This document shows, in pieces, positions 45,149 through 55,253 of a stretch of DNA of 64,000 nucleotides. Numbering within the stretch: the stretch's first letter is position 1; every line of letters begins with the position of its first letter. The position numbers and the translations under genes were made by a program. Below the pieces are notes generated by a model, which was not told the origin of the DNA, ran no database searches, and saw nothing but the letters and a program-made list of their open reading frames with translations. Source of the stretch: Geomonas propionica (GTDB lineage: Bacteria > Desulfobacterota > Desulfuromonadia > Geobacterales > Geobacteraceae); the NCBI RefSeq assembly GCF_016458235.1, contig NZ_JAEMHK010000001.1, positions 248,001 through 312,000 of the forward strand. Direction: 5' to 3'.

Positions 45149-47317
45149 CTACTCCGGCATGGGGAGGCCGTCGCGCAGGAAGCGGGTCACCTCGTCCGGG
45201 GGGACCGGGCGGCAGAAGAGGTACCCCTGCATCACGGAGCAGCCGTGCGCCAGCAGAAAGGCCATCTGCTCGCGGGTCTCCACCCCTTCGGCCACGATCT
45301 CCAGCCTCATGCTGGTGGCCATGGAGATGATGGCGGTGGTGATGGCGGCGCCGTCGGGATCCTTGGTCACGCCGGTGATGAAGGAGCGGTCGATCTTCAG
45401 GGTGTCGATGGGGAAGCGCCTGAGGTAGCTCAGGGAAGAATAGCCGGTGCCGAAGTCGTCGATGGAGACCGTCACCCCCATGCATTTCAGTTCTGCGAGC
45501 GTGGCGGTGGCCTGCTCCACGTCGCGCATGATCACCCCTTCGGTGAGTTCCACCTCGAGGTGGCGCCCCTCAAGGGCGAAGTTCTGCAGGCACTCGGCCA
45601 CCATCTCCACCAGGCTCTTCTTGAGGAAGTGGCAGCCGGAGAGGTTCACCGCCACCTTGGGGGGGGCGATCCCTTCGGCGAGCCAGCCGGCGACCTGGCG
45701 GCATGCGGCATGCACCACCCATTCGTCGATCAGCATGATCTGCCCGCTCTCCTCGGCAAAGGGGATGAAGCTCGCGGGGGGGACGAAGCCGAGTTCCGGG
45801 CTCTGCCAGCGGATCAGCGCCTCCAGCCCGATGATGCTGCCGCTGACGGCATCGATCTGCGGCTGGTAGTGGAGCACGAACTCCTCGTTGGCGAGCGCCT
45901 TCCTGAGCTGCCGCTCCAGGAGGAGCCGTTCGCAGGCGGCGTCGTTCAGGGCCTGCATGAAGAACTGGGCGTTGTTGCGCCCCTCCCGCTTGGCGTGGTA
46001 CATGGCGGTGTCGGCGTTACGCACCAGGGTCATGGCGTCCTCGCCGTCGTCCGGGAAGATGCTGATGCCGATGCTGGCGGAGACGCAGATCTCCACCTCG
46101 TCCAGGAGGAACGGGTCCGAGAGGAGCTGCAGGATGCGCTGCGAGGCCGCGATCACCCCGTTGCTGTCCTGGATGTCCTCCATGATCACGGTGAACTCAT
46201 CCCCCCCCAGCCGGGCCACCGGGGTCCCTTCCGTCGCCCCGACGCCCTGCCAGACCGAGTCGTAACCGCGGATGCAGTGCTTCAGGCGCTCGGACACCTC
46301 TCTCAGCAGGTTGTCGCCGACGGCGTGCCCCAGGGTGTCGTTGATCTCCTTGAAACGGTCCAGGTCCAGGAAGAGGACCGCTACCTTCTTGCGGTAGCGG
46401 CGCGCGAAGGTGAGTGCCCGCTCCAAAAGTTCGCCGAAGAGGACCCGGTTGGGGAGCCCGGTGATGCTGTCGTAGTAGGCGAGGGAGCGGACTTGGTCTT
46501 CGATCCGCTTCCTCTCGGTGATGTCCTGGATGGTGCCGTAGATGTGCACTGCCCGGCCGCCCTCGTCAAGGCCGACCTCGCCCTCGGTGTGGCAGTAGCG
46601 CTCGTCCCCGCGCGGGAGCAGGATCTGGTGGTCAAGGCTGATGGGCCGCTGGTAAGCGCACGCGTCGTCGAAGGCCTTGTTGAAGAGCTCTTTGTCCAGC
46701 GGGTGGATGGTGCTCAGAAAGGCCGAGTAGGAGGAGTCGAATCCATCCGGGTCCACGGTGAATATGTTGCAGATCTCGTGGGACCAGTAGAACTTGTCGT
46801 TGAGGACGTCCCACTCCCAGCTTCCCATGTGCGCGATGCGGTGGGCGTTGCTGAGCCGCGCCTCGCTCACCCTGAGGTCGCGCATGGCCTTGCTGGAGCG
46901 GAGCATGTAGCGGACCCGGTGCCGCAGAATGGCCCACTGGATCGGCTTGGTGACGAAATCGGTGGCCCCGGCGTGGTAGGCCTGCTCGATGGCGGCGGTA
47001 TCATGCAGGCCGGTCATCATGAGGACCGGAACGTCGCCGCCGGCGGGGAGGGCGCGCAGGGCGCGGCAGGTCGCGAAGCCGTCCATCTCCGGCATCATCA
47101 CGTCGAGCAGGACGATGTCGGGCTGCAACTGCCGGAACTGCTCCAGGGCGACCACCCCGTTCTCCGCCTCGGCGACGAAGAACCCTGCCTGTTCCAGGGC
47201 CGCCACGGCCAGGTCCCGCATCATCTCGTCGTCGTCGACGACCAGCACCAGCTCGGGGCGCAGTTCGTTCTCCTCGTCGCTCAGGTACGCATCCATTTTC
47301 GCCGTCATCTCCTCCAT
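45149..47317 (-). CDS. Response regulator with PAS, GGDEF and EAL domains
   Basis: 722 residues. Receiver domain first (LVLVVDDDEMM, phospho-Asp in IVLLDVMMPEMDG, Lys in FVTKPIQW), PAS domain at about 160-290, then a diguanylate cyclase domain with intact GGDEF (ARLGGDEFTVIME) and a phosphodiesterase domain with intact EAL (GLEALIRW) and later DDFGTGYSSLSYL. Both c-di-GMP synthesis and breakdown are thus possible. It lies 3 nt downstream of the hybrid kinase gene, whose HPt domain is a likely phosphate source for this receiver. Confidence 0.94.
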   Translation of the reverse strand: MEEMTAKMDAYLSDEENELRPELVLVVDDDEMMRDLAVAALEQAGFFVAEAENGVVALEQFRQLQPDIVLLDVMMPEMDGFATCRALRALPAGGDVPVLMMTGLHDTAAIEQAYHAGATDFVTKPIQWAILRHRVRYMLRSSKAMRDLRVSEARLSNAHRIAHMGSWEWDVLNDKFYWSHEICNIFTVDPDGFDSSYSAFLSTIHPLDKELFNKAFDDACAYQRPISLDHQILLPRGDERYCHTEGEVGLDEGGRAVHIYGTIQDITERKRIEDQVRSLAYYDSITGLPNRVLFGELLERALTFARRYRKKVAVLFLDLDRFKEINDTLGHAVGDNLLREVSERLKHCIRGYDSVWQGVGATEGTPVARLGGDEFTVIMEDIQDSNGVIAASQRILQLLSDPFLLDEVEICVSASIGISIFPDDGEDAMTLVRNADTAMYHAKREGRNNAQFFMQALNDAACERLLLERQLRKALANEEFVLHYQPQIDAVSGSIIGLEALIRWQSPELGFVPPASFIPFAEESGQIMLIDEWVVHAACRQVAGWLAEGIAPPKVAVNLSGCHFLKKSLVEMVAECLQNFALEGRHLEVELTEGVIMRDVEQATATLAELKCMGVTVSIDDFGTGYSSLSYLRRFPIDTLKIDRSFITGVTKDPDGAAITTAIISMATSMRLEIVAEGVETREQMAFLLAHGCSVMQGYLFCRPVPPDEVTRFLRDGLPMPE

Positions 47318-47320
47318 GTG

Positions 47321-50143
47321 TTATCCCCATAGCCCCGGCAGTGTCGCGAGGTACTCTACCGCCTTTTGGTGCCGCGCCTCGATCTGCCGCAAAAGGGGCT
47401 CGGCCCCCTCCAGCGTCCCCTCCACCGTCAAGAGTTCCAGCAGCCGGCAGGTGTCGGAGAGCCCCAGGCATCCCAGGGAAGCGCTGCTTGATTTCAAGGT
47501 GTGCGCTGCCTGCCGCACCCCCTGCGGGTCCCCCGCAGCCAGTCCCTCCCGCATCGACGCCACCAACAGCGGGCTCGACTTCATGAATGACCCAACCACC
47601 TTGGCCAGCAGGTCCGGCTTGCCCGGGAGCTGCAAGGCGCGGATCTCGTCCAGGAGGGACGGATCGACGTCGCTGTGGTCGTCGGCCGCCGCCGCACCGC
47701 CGGTTGAGACAGGCTCCTCCGCGCCGGGCATCGTTTGTTCCTCGCGGCAGGGAGGCGGCGCCGTGATCCAACGCTGCAGCATGGCGACCATCTGGGCCTG
47801 CGTGAAGGGCTTGGTCAGGTAGTCGTCCATACCGGCGGCGAAGCACTGCTCGCGGTCGCCGCGCATGGCGTGGGCGGTCAGTGCGATTATGGTGCGGCGT
47901 TTCCCCTCAGGTGCCGTCCTCTCCCGCTCCCGGATGGCGCGGGTGGCGGCGTAGCCGTCCATGATGGGCATCTGGCAGTCCATGAAAATGAGGTCGAAGT
48001 CGCGTTGCGCCACGTCGTCCAGGGCTTCCGCGCCGTTGTTGGCCACGCTGACCCGGCAGCCGGACGCCTCCAGCATGGCGGTGGCCACGTCTTGGTTCAC
48101 GGGGTTGTCCTCCACCAGGAGCACCGCCGCCGACAGTGCGACAGCCGGCCCCTGTTCCGCGCCGGTCTGCGGTTGTGCGGCACGGCTCATCCCCACCCCC
48201 AGGAGATCGATGATGGCGTTGTAGAGTCGGGACTGGCGCACCGGCTTGCTGAGGTAGCACCCGATGCCGGCCCTGATCGCATCCTTCTCGTCGCCGTACT
48301 GCCCCACCGAGGTCACCATGAGGAGCTTGGTCTGGACCAATTCCGGGTCCGATTTAATGGCCCGCGCCAGTTCGATGCCGTTCATGCCCGGCATCTGCAT
48401 GTCGAGTATCGCGAAGTCGTGGCGCGCCGTCTCCTCAGCCGCGCGGCGCATCAGCTGGAGAGCCGTCGCGCCGTTGTCGGCCATGTCGGCGTTGATGCCC
48501 CAGGCGTGCAGCTCGTGGTGCATGATGCTCAGATTCGTCGAGTTGTCGTCGACGATGATGGCCCGGTACCCGCCCAGGGAGGTCCGGTCGGGGCCTTCGC
48601 CCCGTTGCAAGGCCTCGCGGTGCAGTTTCAGAGTGAAACGGAAAGTCGAGCCTATGCCGGGTTCGCTATCCACGCCGATATCCCCGCCCATGAGCTCCAC
48701 CAGTTGCCGGGCGATGGTGAGTCCCAGGCCGGTCCCGCCGTACTTGCGGGTGGTCGAGTTGTCCGCCTGGGAAAACCCCTCGAAGATGCGTTCCCTGCCT
48801 TGCGGGGGGATACCGATGCCCGTGTCAGCCACCTCGAGCCGTACCAGCACCTCCTCGCCGCGTTCCTCCGCGAGGGTTCCCCGGATCACCACCTCGCCAC
48901 GGTCGGTGAACTTGACCGCGTTCCCAACCAGGTTCATCAGCACCTGGTGCACCCGTACCTGGTCCCCTACCAAGACCGGGGGGACGTCGTTTTCCACCAG
49001 CGCGATGATCTCCAGCCCCTTGCGGTGTGCCGTTTCGGCCAGCAGCTCCACCACGTCGGCCACCGTGTCCTGCAGGTTGAACGAGGTCGCCTCGAGTTCG
49101 AGTTTACCGGCCTCGATCTTCGAGAAATCCAGGATGTCGTTGATGATGCTGAGCAGGGCCTCGCCCGAGCGGCGCACTGAGGAGACGAAGCGGCTTTGCT
49201 GTTCGTCCAGTCTGGTTGCCATCAGGAGTTCCGTCATCCCCAGCATCCCGTTCATGGGCGTGCGGATTTCGTGGCTCATGTTGGCCAGGAACTGGCTCTT
49301 GGCGCGGCTTGCCAGCTGCGCGGCCTCCATGGCCCGCTGCAGCTCGGTCACCGTCAGCTCCAACTCCTGGGTGCGCTGCGCCACTTTTTGCTCCAACTGG
49401 TCCCGGTAGCTGGCAAGCTCGCGGTCACGGGTCTGAATCTGCCCCAGCATCTCGTTGAAACCTTCCATGAGGGCGCCCAACTCGTCGTCGCCCCTCTTTT
49501 CGACCCGGACCGCGTAGTCCTGGTCCCGGGATACCCCCTCCATGGTGCGAGCGAGCTGCACGATCGGAGCGGAGACCACCCCCTGCAACCTTAGGGAAAC
49601 CAGGTACGAGCAGAACAGGCTGCCGAGCATCGCCAGGATGGCGCCTGATAGCACCCAGATCAGCTTGGAGTTGACCTCCCGGTAATCGGCCCGGATCACG
49701 ACGGTACCCAACTGCTGTCCCTCGAGGACGATCTTGGAACTGACCACCATGTCGCCGTCCACGTCCCAGAGGTCGCCCCCCGCGGCCTCGAGGGCCAGGG
49801 CCTTGCCCGACTTCGCCTGCGGCGCACCCCCCGGGGCATGATAGGAGGCGAACGGCTGCCAATCCTCGGCGAGGACGTACGCCTCCAGGATGTACTTCTT
49901 GTCCTCGAGGAACTGCAGCGTGCGCTGGGCGTCCTTCTTGTCCCCGAAGGCGAGCGCCGCGGAGCTGTTATGTCCGACAATGGAGGCGAGGGTGGAGAGT
50001 TCCTGGTGCATCCCGATGCGGGACAAGACGAAGGTGCCGACCACGAAGGTGAGCGAGACGAGCACCAGCGTGAAGCCGCTGGCGATCAGCAGGATCAGCA
50101 TCAATTTTTTTCGTATCGGCAATCGGCCGATCAGTTTGCGCAT
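47321..50143 (-). CDS. Membrane hybrid histidine kinase with two receivers and HPt
   Basis: 940 residues from ATG 50143 (start approximate; a TTG at 50194 is also open). Two membrane segments flank a periplasmic domain of about 140 residues, then HAMP and a coiled coil, HisKA ([15 protein letters not shown]), ATPase ([15 protein letters not shown]), receiver 1 ([13 protein letters not shown]), receiver 2 ([13 protein letters not shown]) and HPt ([13 protein letters not shown]). This is a BarA/EvgS-like full phosphorelay. The gene directly downstream encodes a c-di-GMP enzyme with its own receiver, the likely target. Confidence 0.93.
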   Translation of the reverse strand: MRKLIGRLPIRKKLMLILLIASGFTLVLVSLTFVVGTFVLSRIGMHQELSTLASIVGHNSSAALAFGDKKDAQRTLQFLEDKKYILEAYVLAEDWQPFASYHAPGGAPQAKSGKALALEAAGGDLWDVDGDMVVSSKIVLEGQQLGTVVIRADYREVNSKLIWVLSGAILAMLGSLFCSYLVSLRLQGVVSAPIVQLARTMEGVSRDQDYAVRVEKRGDDELGALMEGFNEMLGQIQTRDRELASYRDQLEQKVAQRTQELELTVTELQRAMEAAQLASRAKSQFLANMSHEIRTPMNGMLGMTELLMATRLDEQQSRFVSSVRRSGEALLSIINDILDFSKIEAGKLELEATSFNLQDTVADVVELLAETAHRKGLEIIALVENDVPPVLVGDQVRVHQVLMNLVGNAVKFTDRGEVVIRGTLAEERGEEVLVRLEVADTGIGIPPQGRERIFEGFSQADNSTTRKYGGTGLGLTIARQLVELMGGDIGVDSEPGIGSTFRFTLKLHREALQRGEGPDRTSLGGYRAIIVDDNSTNLSIMHHELHAWGINADMADNGATALQLMRRAAEETARHDFAILDMQMPGMNGIELARAIKSDPELVQTKLLMVTSVGQYGDEKDAIRAGIGCYLSKPVRQSRLYNAIIDLLGVGMSRAAQPQTGAEQGPAVALSAAVLLVEDNPVNQDVATAMLEASGCRVSVANNGAEALDDVAQRDFDLIFMDCQMPIMDGYAATRAIRERERTAPEGKRRTIIALTAHAMRGDREQCFAAGMDDYLTKPFTQAQMVAMLQRWITAPPPCREEQTMPGAEEPVSTGGAAAADDHSDVDPSLLDEIRALQLPGKPDLLAKVVGSFMKSSPLLVASMREGLAAGDPQGVRQAAHTLKSSSASLGCLGLSDTCRLLELLTVEGTLEGAEPLLRQIEARHQKAVEYLATLPGLWG

Positions 50144-50350
50144 GGCTTCTACCCATTGGAAAGGGGACCATTCTGGCCACCTTTGCTGCGACAAATCCCG
50201 CGTGCGATGAACGGTTTCCGTACCTGCCGCTAGTCACAGCGTATCGGAAACATCATCGAGAACTTGAAGGAATTCGAGGGCAGCCGCCCGTGGTTCGATC
50301 ACGGCCGGCCGGACGGGAGAGTCATAAGAGATGAGCTGGACCAGCGGCAG

Positions 50351-50779
50351 TCAATGGAGGTCGATGATCACCGGTTTGCCCTGCCGTGCATTGGCATGGT
50401 TACCCACCAGGGTGTCTTTCTGAGAGATGTGGTTCACCAGCCAGTTCCTGAGAAACGAGATGACCTCCAGCGAGAGGTGCCCCGTGCCGGCGAGTATGTC
50501 CTTCTGGATCTCCCCGACCCTGCGGGCGAAATAGGCATGTTCCCGCAGGTGCTCCTCCTTGCCGGGGAAGTCTGTCTGTTCCATGAGGAGCTCTTCTTGG
50601 CCGAAGTGATAGGTCGCGTAGTCGATCAGTTCATCCAGCACCGCTTCCAGGCCCTGCTTCGACTTTTGCTCGCAAAACTCGTCGTAAGTTTTGTTGAGCA
50701 GTTCCAGCAGGTGTTCATGGTGTTGGTCAATCATGTCGTGTCCGACCGCCAGAGTTCCGTCCCAAGTCACAATAGGCAT
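50351..50779 (-). CDS. Bacteriohemerythrin
   Basis: 142 residues with the full di-iron ligand pattern: VGHDMIDQHHEHL, HFGQEELLM, HLREHAYF and NHISQKD. Single-domain hemerythrins bind O2 and may store it, deliver it or protect anaerobes. GGAGG-type site before ATG 50779. It stands between the hybrid kinase and the flavodoxin-like gene, as its own unit. The gap 50144-50350 holds only the kinase upstream region. Confidence 0.94.
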   Translation of the reverse strand: MPIVTWDGTLAVGHDMIDQHHEHLLELLNKTYDEFCEQKSKQGLEAVLDELIDYATYHFGQEELLMEQTDFPGKEEHLREHAYFARRVGEIQKDILAGTGHLSLEVISFLRNWLVNHISQKDTLVGNHANARQGKPVIIDLH

Positions 50780-50882
50780 ACGAGCCCTCCCTGTTCAATT
50801 ATCATGTGACTGGTATCGGACAAGTGAGGAAGAAACTTGAGGTAGTCTCATCCTCTGGAAAGCTTGGCATAATCCCTATGAC

Positions 50883-50917
50883 AAAAAAAGGCACCCGCAT
50901 CAGTGGATGCAGGTGCC
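50883..50917 (-). terminator. Rho-independent terminator
   Basis: Stem GGCACC(CGCAT) at 50890-50900 with (ATGCA)GGTGCC ending at 50917; on the minus strand seven T follow. Downstream of the flavodoxin-like gene; TTTT on the plus side makes it partly bidirectional. Confidence 0.85.
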
Positions 50918-50956
50918 TTTTCATTTGGTGCGGGTGCCGACGCCTTCGGCCAAGGG

Positions 50957-51601
50957 CTAGGCCGGGACCAGCCGCCTGCCGAGTTCGAAGGCCTTCCGGC
51001 AGTTTTCCGGGAAGAGCACACCGTGTCTTTCCCGGCGCTGCTGCGGATCGAAGTAATTGAAGACGTATTTGTCGTAGTCGTCGAACTGAACGGTCTCGTT
51101 GCAGCAAAGCGTCTCGCACTCACCGAAGATCCGGCGCAGGTAGTTTTCGTTGCCGCCCATGTGGACGGCGTAGTTGGCCTCCTGCATCAGGGTTTCCGGC
51201 ACGTTCATGGTGTAGATGAACGCGGTGCGCATCTGTTTGTCGAACAGCGAAGCCGGCGGCTGCGAGTAAACGAAGTACTGGAACAGCAGCCGCTCCAGGA
51301 AGGAACACATCTCGCCCGTCGCCCTGCCGAAGTAGACCGGCGAGCCGAGCACCAGCCCGTCGGCCTGGGCGATCTTTTCGAGGACCGGCGTCAGGCCGTC
51401 ACGCATGGCGCACGTGCCGTAGCTCTTGCCCCCCTTCAGCTTACAGGCGAAGCAGCTCGTGCATCCCTTGAAGTCGATGTCGTAGAGGTGGATCAGTTCC
51501 GTCTCCGCCCCTTGGGCCGCCGCCCCGTCCAACGCCTTTTGCAGCACCTGCGCCGTATTCCATTGTTTCCTGGGGCTGCCATTGATTCCGATGACTTTCA
51601 C
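50957..51601 (-). CDS. Flavodoxin-like NAD(P)H-dependent FMN reductase family protein
   Basis: 214 residues, beginning KVIGINGSPRKQWNT (phosphate loop for FMN), with a conserved CTSCFACK cysteine cluster and LGSPVYFGRATGEM near the flavin. This is the iron-sulfur flavoprotein-like branch, although the compact Cys spacing of the [4Fe-4S] site of archaeal Isf is only partly matched. It likely reduces quinones, metals or disulfides in the cytoplasm. AGGAGG before ATG 51601. Single gene with its own terminator; no partner is adjacent. Confidence 0.87.
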   Translation of the reverse strand: MKVIGINGSPRKQWNTAQVLQKALDGAAAQGAETELIHLYDIDFKGCTSCFACKLKGGKSYGTCAMRDGLTPVLEKIAQADGLVLGSPVYFGRATGEMCSFLERLLFQYFVYSQPPASLFDKQMRTAFIYTMNVPETLMQEANYAVHMGGNENYLRRIFGECETLCCNETVQFDDYDKYVFNYFDPQQRRERHGVLFPENCRKAFELGRRLVPA

Positions 51602-51781
51602 GTACGCCTCCTGTTCCAGAGTTGGTTATTGAATCGCAGTCGCCGCAACGGCGGCACTGGGTTTGAGGGAGGATAGAGCTTGAGGGCGATGCTGACAAGT
51701 ACGATCTTTTTGGTGCCATAGTACCCGGGAGGATACCGGGTATGTATGAGAAGGGGAGGAGCGGTTTAGAGTGGCTCGGCC

Positions 51782-52132
51782 TTAGAGAAACCTGCGGTAC
51801 TCACAATTGAGGGCTGCCGCGAGTTTCTTTGCCGTTTCCTTGCCGATTGGGCGCTTGCCGTGTTCCATTGCGCTGATGTTGGAGCGCGAGATACCGGTCA
51901 AGTTGGCTAAGGCCTCCTGGGTCAGATCTTCACGCAGGCGGATCCCGCGCAGGTACACCCCCGAAGGGTTCGTATCCAGTTCAGGTGAAACCTCGGAAGT
52001 ACCGACGCTCTCTGCGGACTCAATGATTTCTGCGCCGAATTTCTGCGCAAATTTCCGCATACGACCTATGACTTCAGGAGTGCCTGTAATTCGGATGCTC
52101 TCAGTAGGGTGCTTTTTCGTGCGTGCCAACAT
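51782..52132 (-). CDS. XRE-family antitoxin
   Basis: 116 residues. The C-terminal half is a helix-turn-helix (LTQEALANLTGISRSNISAM, then KRPIGKETAKKLAAAL). The N-terminal half is a linker found in HigA/RelB-like antitoxins of this group. It begins within the end of a disrupted RelE-like toxin gene (32-bp overlap), so the pair was an operon. A perfect palindrome at 52367 is probably its operator. The antitoxin frame itself is intact. Confidence 0.85.
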   Translation of the reverse strand: MLARTKKHPTESIRITGTPEVIGRMRKFAQKFGAEIIESAESVGTSEVSPELDTNPSGVYLRGIRLREDLTQEALANLTGISRSNISAMEHGKRPIGKETAKKLAAALNCEYRRFL

Positions 52133-52357
52133 AAGTTATCTCCACTATCTGTACTTCATAATCTTCGACCCGCCATACTGCAACAAAAGTCGGTTGCCCC
52201 TTTTTCAGATGGCAATGGTGGACCTCGCCAGACAGTTTCGAGTAGTTGGGCCAGTCCCCGCGCACAGGACGAGGGCGTCTAATATAGCCTTCACCCGTTC
52301 AGGCGCTTTTTGGCGAAGTTTTAATGCCTTGCGGCTGTCCGTGACGGTCCAGGCCAT
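52101..52357 (-). pseudogene. Frameshifted RelE/HigB-like toxin
   Basis: Starting at ATG 52357 the frame reads MAWTVTDSRKALKLRQKAPE and on to AILDAL, then goes out of frame and stops. The C-terminal part of the same protein is in another frame: RPVRGDWPNYSKLSGEVHHC, then HLKKGQPTFVAVWRVEDY, ending GTHEKAPY with stop at 52101, which is a typical RelE-family ending. A few residues (roughly VRDIxxxG) seem to be lost at the break near 52270, so a small deletion of 3n+1 bases is likely. The toxin is probably dead, or made only as a truncated form from an internal GTG near 52262. Confidence 0.75.
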
Positions 52358-52366
52358 TGCCATGAT

Positions 52367-52383
52367 GTATCATTGAATGATAC
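52367..52383. promoter_or_regulatory. Operator-like palindrome of the toxin-antitoxin operon
   Basis: GTATCATT-G-AATGATAC, a perfect 8-bp inverted repeat 10 bp upstream of the toxin start; expected binding site for the XRE antitoxin. Confidence 0.65.
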
Positions 52384-52419
52384 GTTGTCAACCGGGAATC
52401 TGCGAGATGGGGCCGGGTA

Positions 52420-54726
52420 TTACCAGTGTTTGGGGAGGACGATGCGGAATTCGGCGCCGACGCCGGGGTGGTTGGTGACGTGGATCTTGCCGCCGTGGTT
52501 GGTGATGATGCGGTTGGCGATGGGAAGCCCGAGGCCGGTGCCACTCTGCTTGGTGGTGAAGAACGGGGTGAAGATGTTGTTCAACTGCTCGAGCGGAATG
52601 CCGCCGCCGGTATCGACTATCTTGATCGAAATGGCTTCCTTGCCGTCCAATTCGCCGGGGTGTGCCTGGATCGACAGCTGCCCCCCCGGGGTCATGGCCT
52701 CGAGCGAATTCTGGATGAGGTTGAGAAACACCTGCTTCAACTGCTGACAGTCGCCCAGGAGGACCTGGCGCTGGCGCGGGAACTTGGTGCTGATCTCGAT
52801 CTGCTTCTCCTCGGCGGTGGGCGCGGTCATGGCCAAGGTTTCCTTGACGATGTCCACGATGTTGCAACGGGTATAGCAGATGGTGGTCTTCTTCGAGAAG
52901 AGCAGGATCTCGGAGAGGATTCCTTCCAGGCGCACCACTTCCCGCACGATCAAATCGGCGCTGGCCCACTCGTTACTTTCGGGGGGAAGCTTGCGTGCCA
53001 GACGACCGGCAAAGCCGCCGATCGACACCAACGGCCCCTTCAACTCGTGCGCGATGCCGGCAGCCATCTCGCCTATGGCGGCCAGCCGCTCCTTCTGGAG
53101 CAGGCTCTCCTGGGCTTCGCTCAGCTGTCGGTGCGCATCCTCGATCCTGTTGTAAAGTATCGAGTTCTCGATCGCCATCCCGGCCTGGTTGGTGAAAAGC
53201 TGCAAAAAGCGCAAGCGCTCTTGGGTGATCGGCGAGAGGGTGAGCGCGTTGTCCACCAACACCACCCCGACGGTCTGGCCGTGGGCGATGAGAGGGGAGG
53301 CGGCCAGCGCGGTGCGAGATACCGCGGACGCGTCGGAACCGATGCCGGTTTCCTCGGGGATGTAGATCAGCCGCTTCTCGAGCACGGCCTGGGACGCGAT
53401 GTTCAGGGTCGGGTCCAGCTCCAACCGCTTGCCCTGCACCTGCCGTGAGAACTCGGAATCCCGCTGGGCCGCCATCTCGTCCTCGGTGATGTCCCAACGG
53501 CTGGAGAGGAGGTCGTCACCTCCCCCCGGCGGCATGGAGAGGGGAGGGGCGTTCTCGGAGGTGACCCCCAGCATCCCCACCAGCGACCCGGAACGCTCGT
53601 TGGCCAAGAAGAGCATGGCGCGATCGAAGAAGGGGGTGGGGCCGGAGGTGAGGGCGGTAAGGGTCAGGTGGATCAGCTTGTTCAGCTTGATGGTGGAGAG
53701 CATGGTGTTGCTCAGCCGGTAGAGCAGGGAGAGTTCTTTAAGCTTCTTCTCGTTTTCGGTGTCGAAGCTGGCTACCCGCTCCTCGCAGATTGCCTCGGTG
53801 AGGGCGCCGGCGACCAGACGGGCCACGGTCTCGGCGAGTTCAGCCTGTCCGGCTGCCAAGAGGTCGACCCCGCCAAAGAGGGAGAGTGCGCCGAGCGTCT
53901 GGCCGTTGCAGTTAAGCGGGGTGCACAGTGCGTAGCGGCACGATCCCGGCAGGGCGAGCTTATCGGTACGGGTGGCGCCGGCGGCAAGGGCGCGCGCCGA
54001 GAGTCTCTGCTCGAACTCGAGCAGCGCAGTCAACTCTCTCCTAACGCTGCTGTGGCACCCTTTGTACACCCTGCCACGGTTGCTGCGCCCTTTGGGCGCG
54101 AGCCGGATCACGGCACAGCCGGCGATACCTGATCCGGTACAGAGCCTGACCACTTGCGGCAGCAGGATGCCGGCTCCGGCGGGCGCCTCGAGTAACCGGC
54201 CCAGCGATGAGACCAGCGCCAGGTCGCGACGGGCCTTGTGGGCCTCCTGCTCGACTGCCAGGCCGGAAAGGGTGAGCGAGAAGACGGGGACCAACTGGCG
54301 GCAAAGCGCCAGGCTTTCGGCAGGGAGTTCGGGATCGGGGCAGGCGAGGGCAAGGATGGCGGCCAACCCGGTGCCGTCCAGGATCGGGATGGCGACGAAC
54401 TGGCCGGCTTCGCCGCTGCCGCGTTCTTCGGGGTGCAGGTCGACCGAGGTGCCGTAAATCTCGCGCAGCTCGGTGGCGGCGCGGCCGGCGCACCCCTGTC
54501 CGTAGGGGATCAGGCAGGCGCGGGTGGCTCCGGAGAGCAGCGAGCTGAAACATTCGCTGAGAGCGGGTTCTGTAGAATCGGGAAGAAACAGGGCAGCCGA
54601 GGCTATGCCCGGGGTGCGGGCAGCCAGGCGGAGCAGGCCGCGGAGCCGGCCCTGGTGCGAGCGGCCGGAACTCTGGGCAACACGTAACGCTTGCTCCAGG
54701 AGGTTATTTCCCTTCCGGGCAGCCAT
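52420..54726 (-). CDS. Soluble multi-GAF sensor histidine kinase
   Basis: 768 residues from ATG 54726 (GGAG 6 nt upstream). No membrane segment. Three GAF-like regions are inferred: about 20-160, 175-320 and 330-520 (the last with LFTNQAGMAIENSILYNRI). A short helix leads to HisKA (EMAAGIAHELKGPLVSIGG) and an ATPase domain (SGTGLGLPIANRII). No response regulator is adjacent. It is upstream of nothing on the same strand except the TA remnant; the DksA-like gene lies 40 nt on the other side. Confidence 0.9.
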   Translation of the reverse strand: MAARKGNNLLEQALRVAQSSGRSHQGRLRGLLRLAARTPGIASAALFLPDSTEPALSECFSSLLSGATRACLIPYGQGCAGRAATELREIYGTSVDLHPEERGSGEAGQFVAIPILDGTGLAAILALACPDPELPAESLALCRQLVPVFSLTLSGLAVEQEAHKARRDLALVSSLGRLLEAPAGAGILLPQVVRLCTGSGIAGCAVIRLAPKGRSNRGRVYKGCHSSVRRELTALLEFEQRLSARALAAGATRTDKLALPGSCRYALCTPLNCNGQTLGALSLFGGVDLLAAGQAELAETVARLVAGALTEAICEERVASFDTENEKKLKELSLLYRLSNTMLSTIKLNKLIHLTLTALTSGPTPFFDRAMLFLANERSGSLVGMLGVTSENAPPLSMPPGGGDDLLSSRWDITEDEMAAQRDSEFSRQVQGKRLELDPTLNIASQAVLEKRLIYIPEETGIGSDASAVSRTALAASPLIAHGQTVGVVLVDNALTLSPITQERLRFLQLFTNQAGMAIENSILYNRIEDAHRQLSEAQESLLQKERLAAIGEMAAGIAHELKGPLVSIGGFAGRLARKLPPESNEWASADLIVREVVRLEGILSEILLFSKKTTICYTRCNIVDIVKETLAMTAPTAEEKQIEISTKFPRQRQVLLGDCQQLKQVFLNLIQNSLEAMTPGGQLSIQAHPGELDGKEAISIKIVDTGGGIPLEQLNNIFTPFFTTKQSGTGLGLPIANRIITNHGGKIHVTNHPGVGAEFRIVLPKHW

Positions 54727-54766
54727 GCGCACTCCGAAGGACGAACAACTCGTGGGATGGGGAGAA

Positions 54767-55123
54767 CTAGCGGAACCGTTCCTTCTTTTCTTGCTCCATC
54801 TTGCAGTCGATGCAGAGGGTGGTCACCGGACGGGCCTTCAGCCGCGCCTCGCTGATGTCCTCTTCGCACACTTCGCAGATGCCGAAGGTGCCTTGATCGA
54901 TGCGGTTCAGCGCTTCCTGGATCTTGACGATCAGCTTGCGCTCGCGGTCCCGGATGCGCAGTTCGAAAGTGCGGTCCGATTCCTGGGTGGCACGGTCGGT
55001 CGGGTCAGGGAAGTTGGTCGTGTCGGAGTTCATTTCCATGACGGTCCGGCCGGCCTCTTCCAAGAGCGATCGTTTCTCTTCCTGCAGGATACCTCTGAAG
55101 TACTCGAGCTTTTCGGTATTCAT
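54767..55123 (-). CDS. dksA: DksA/TraR-family zinc-finger transcription factor
   Basis: 118 residues: N-terminal coiled coil (LEYFRGILQEEKRSLLEEAG), then a four-cysteine zinc finger (CEVCEEDI and CIDC). DksA binds in the secondary channel of RNA polymerase and works with ppGpp. The coiled-coil tip carries DPTDRATQESDR, close to the DxxDxA motif needed for activity (DPTDRA). RadA lies upstream, but a 130-nt gap separates them. Confidence 0.9.
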   Translation of the reverse strand: MNTEKLEYFRGILQEEKRSLLEEAGRTVMEMNSDTTNFPDPTDRATQESDRTFELRIRDRERKLIVKIQEALNRIDQGTFGICEVCEEDISEARLKARPVTTLCIDCKMEQEKKERFR

Positions 55124-55253
55124 GACACCTACCCTTTCTAATCAATACGACATTAAAGAGGATTTTTCTAAATTAGTAAAGTGATATTTTCCTCTTAACG
55201 AAAAGACGGCAAAAAATACGTTAATGTCCGCTGCCCCGGCTCCCAAAGCGGTT

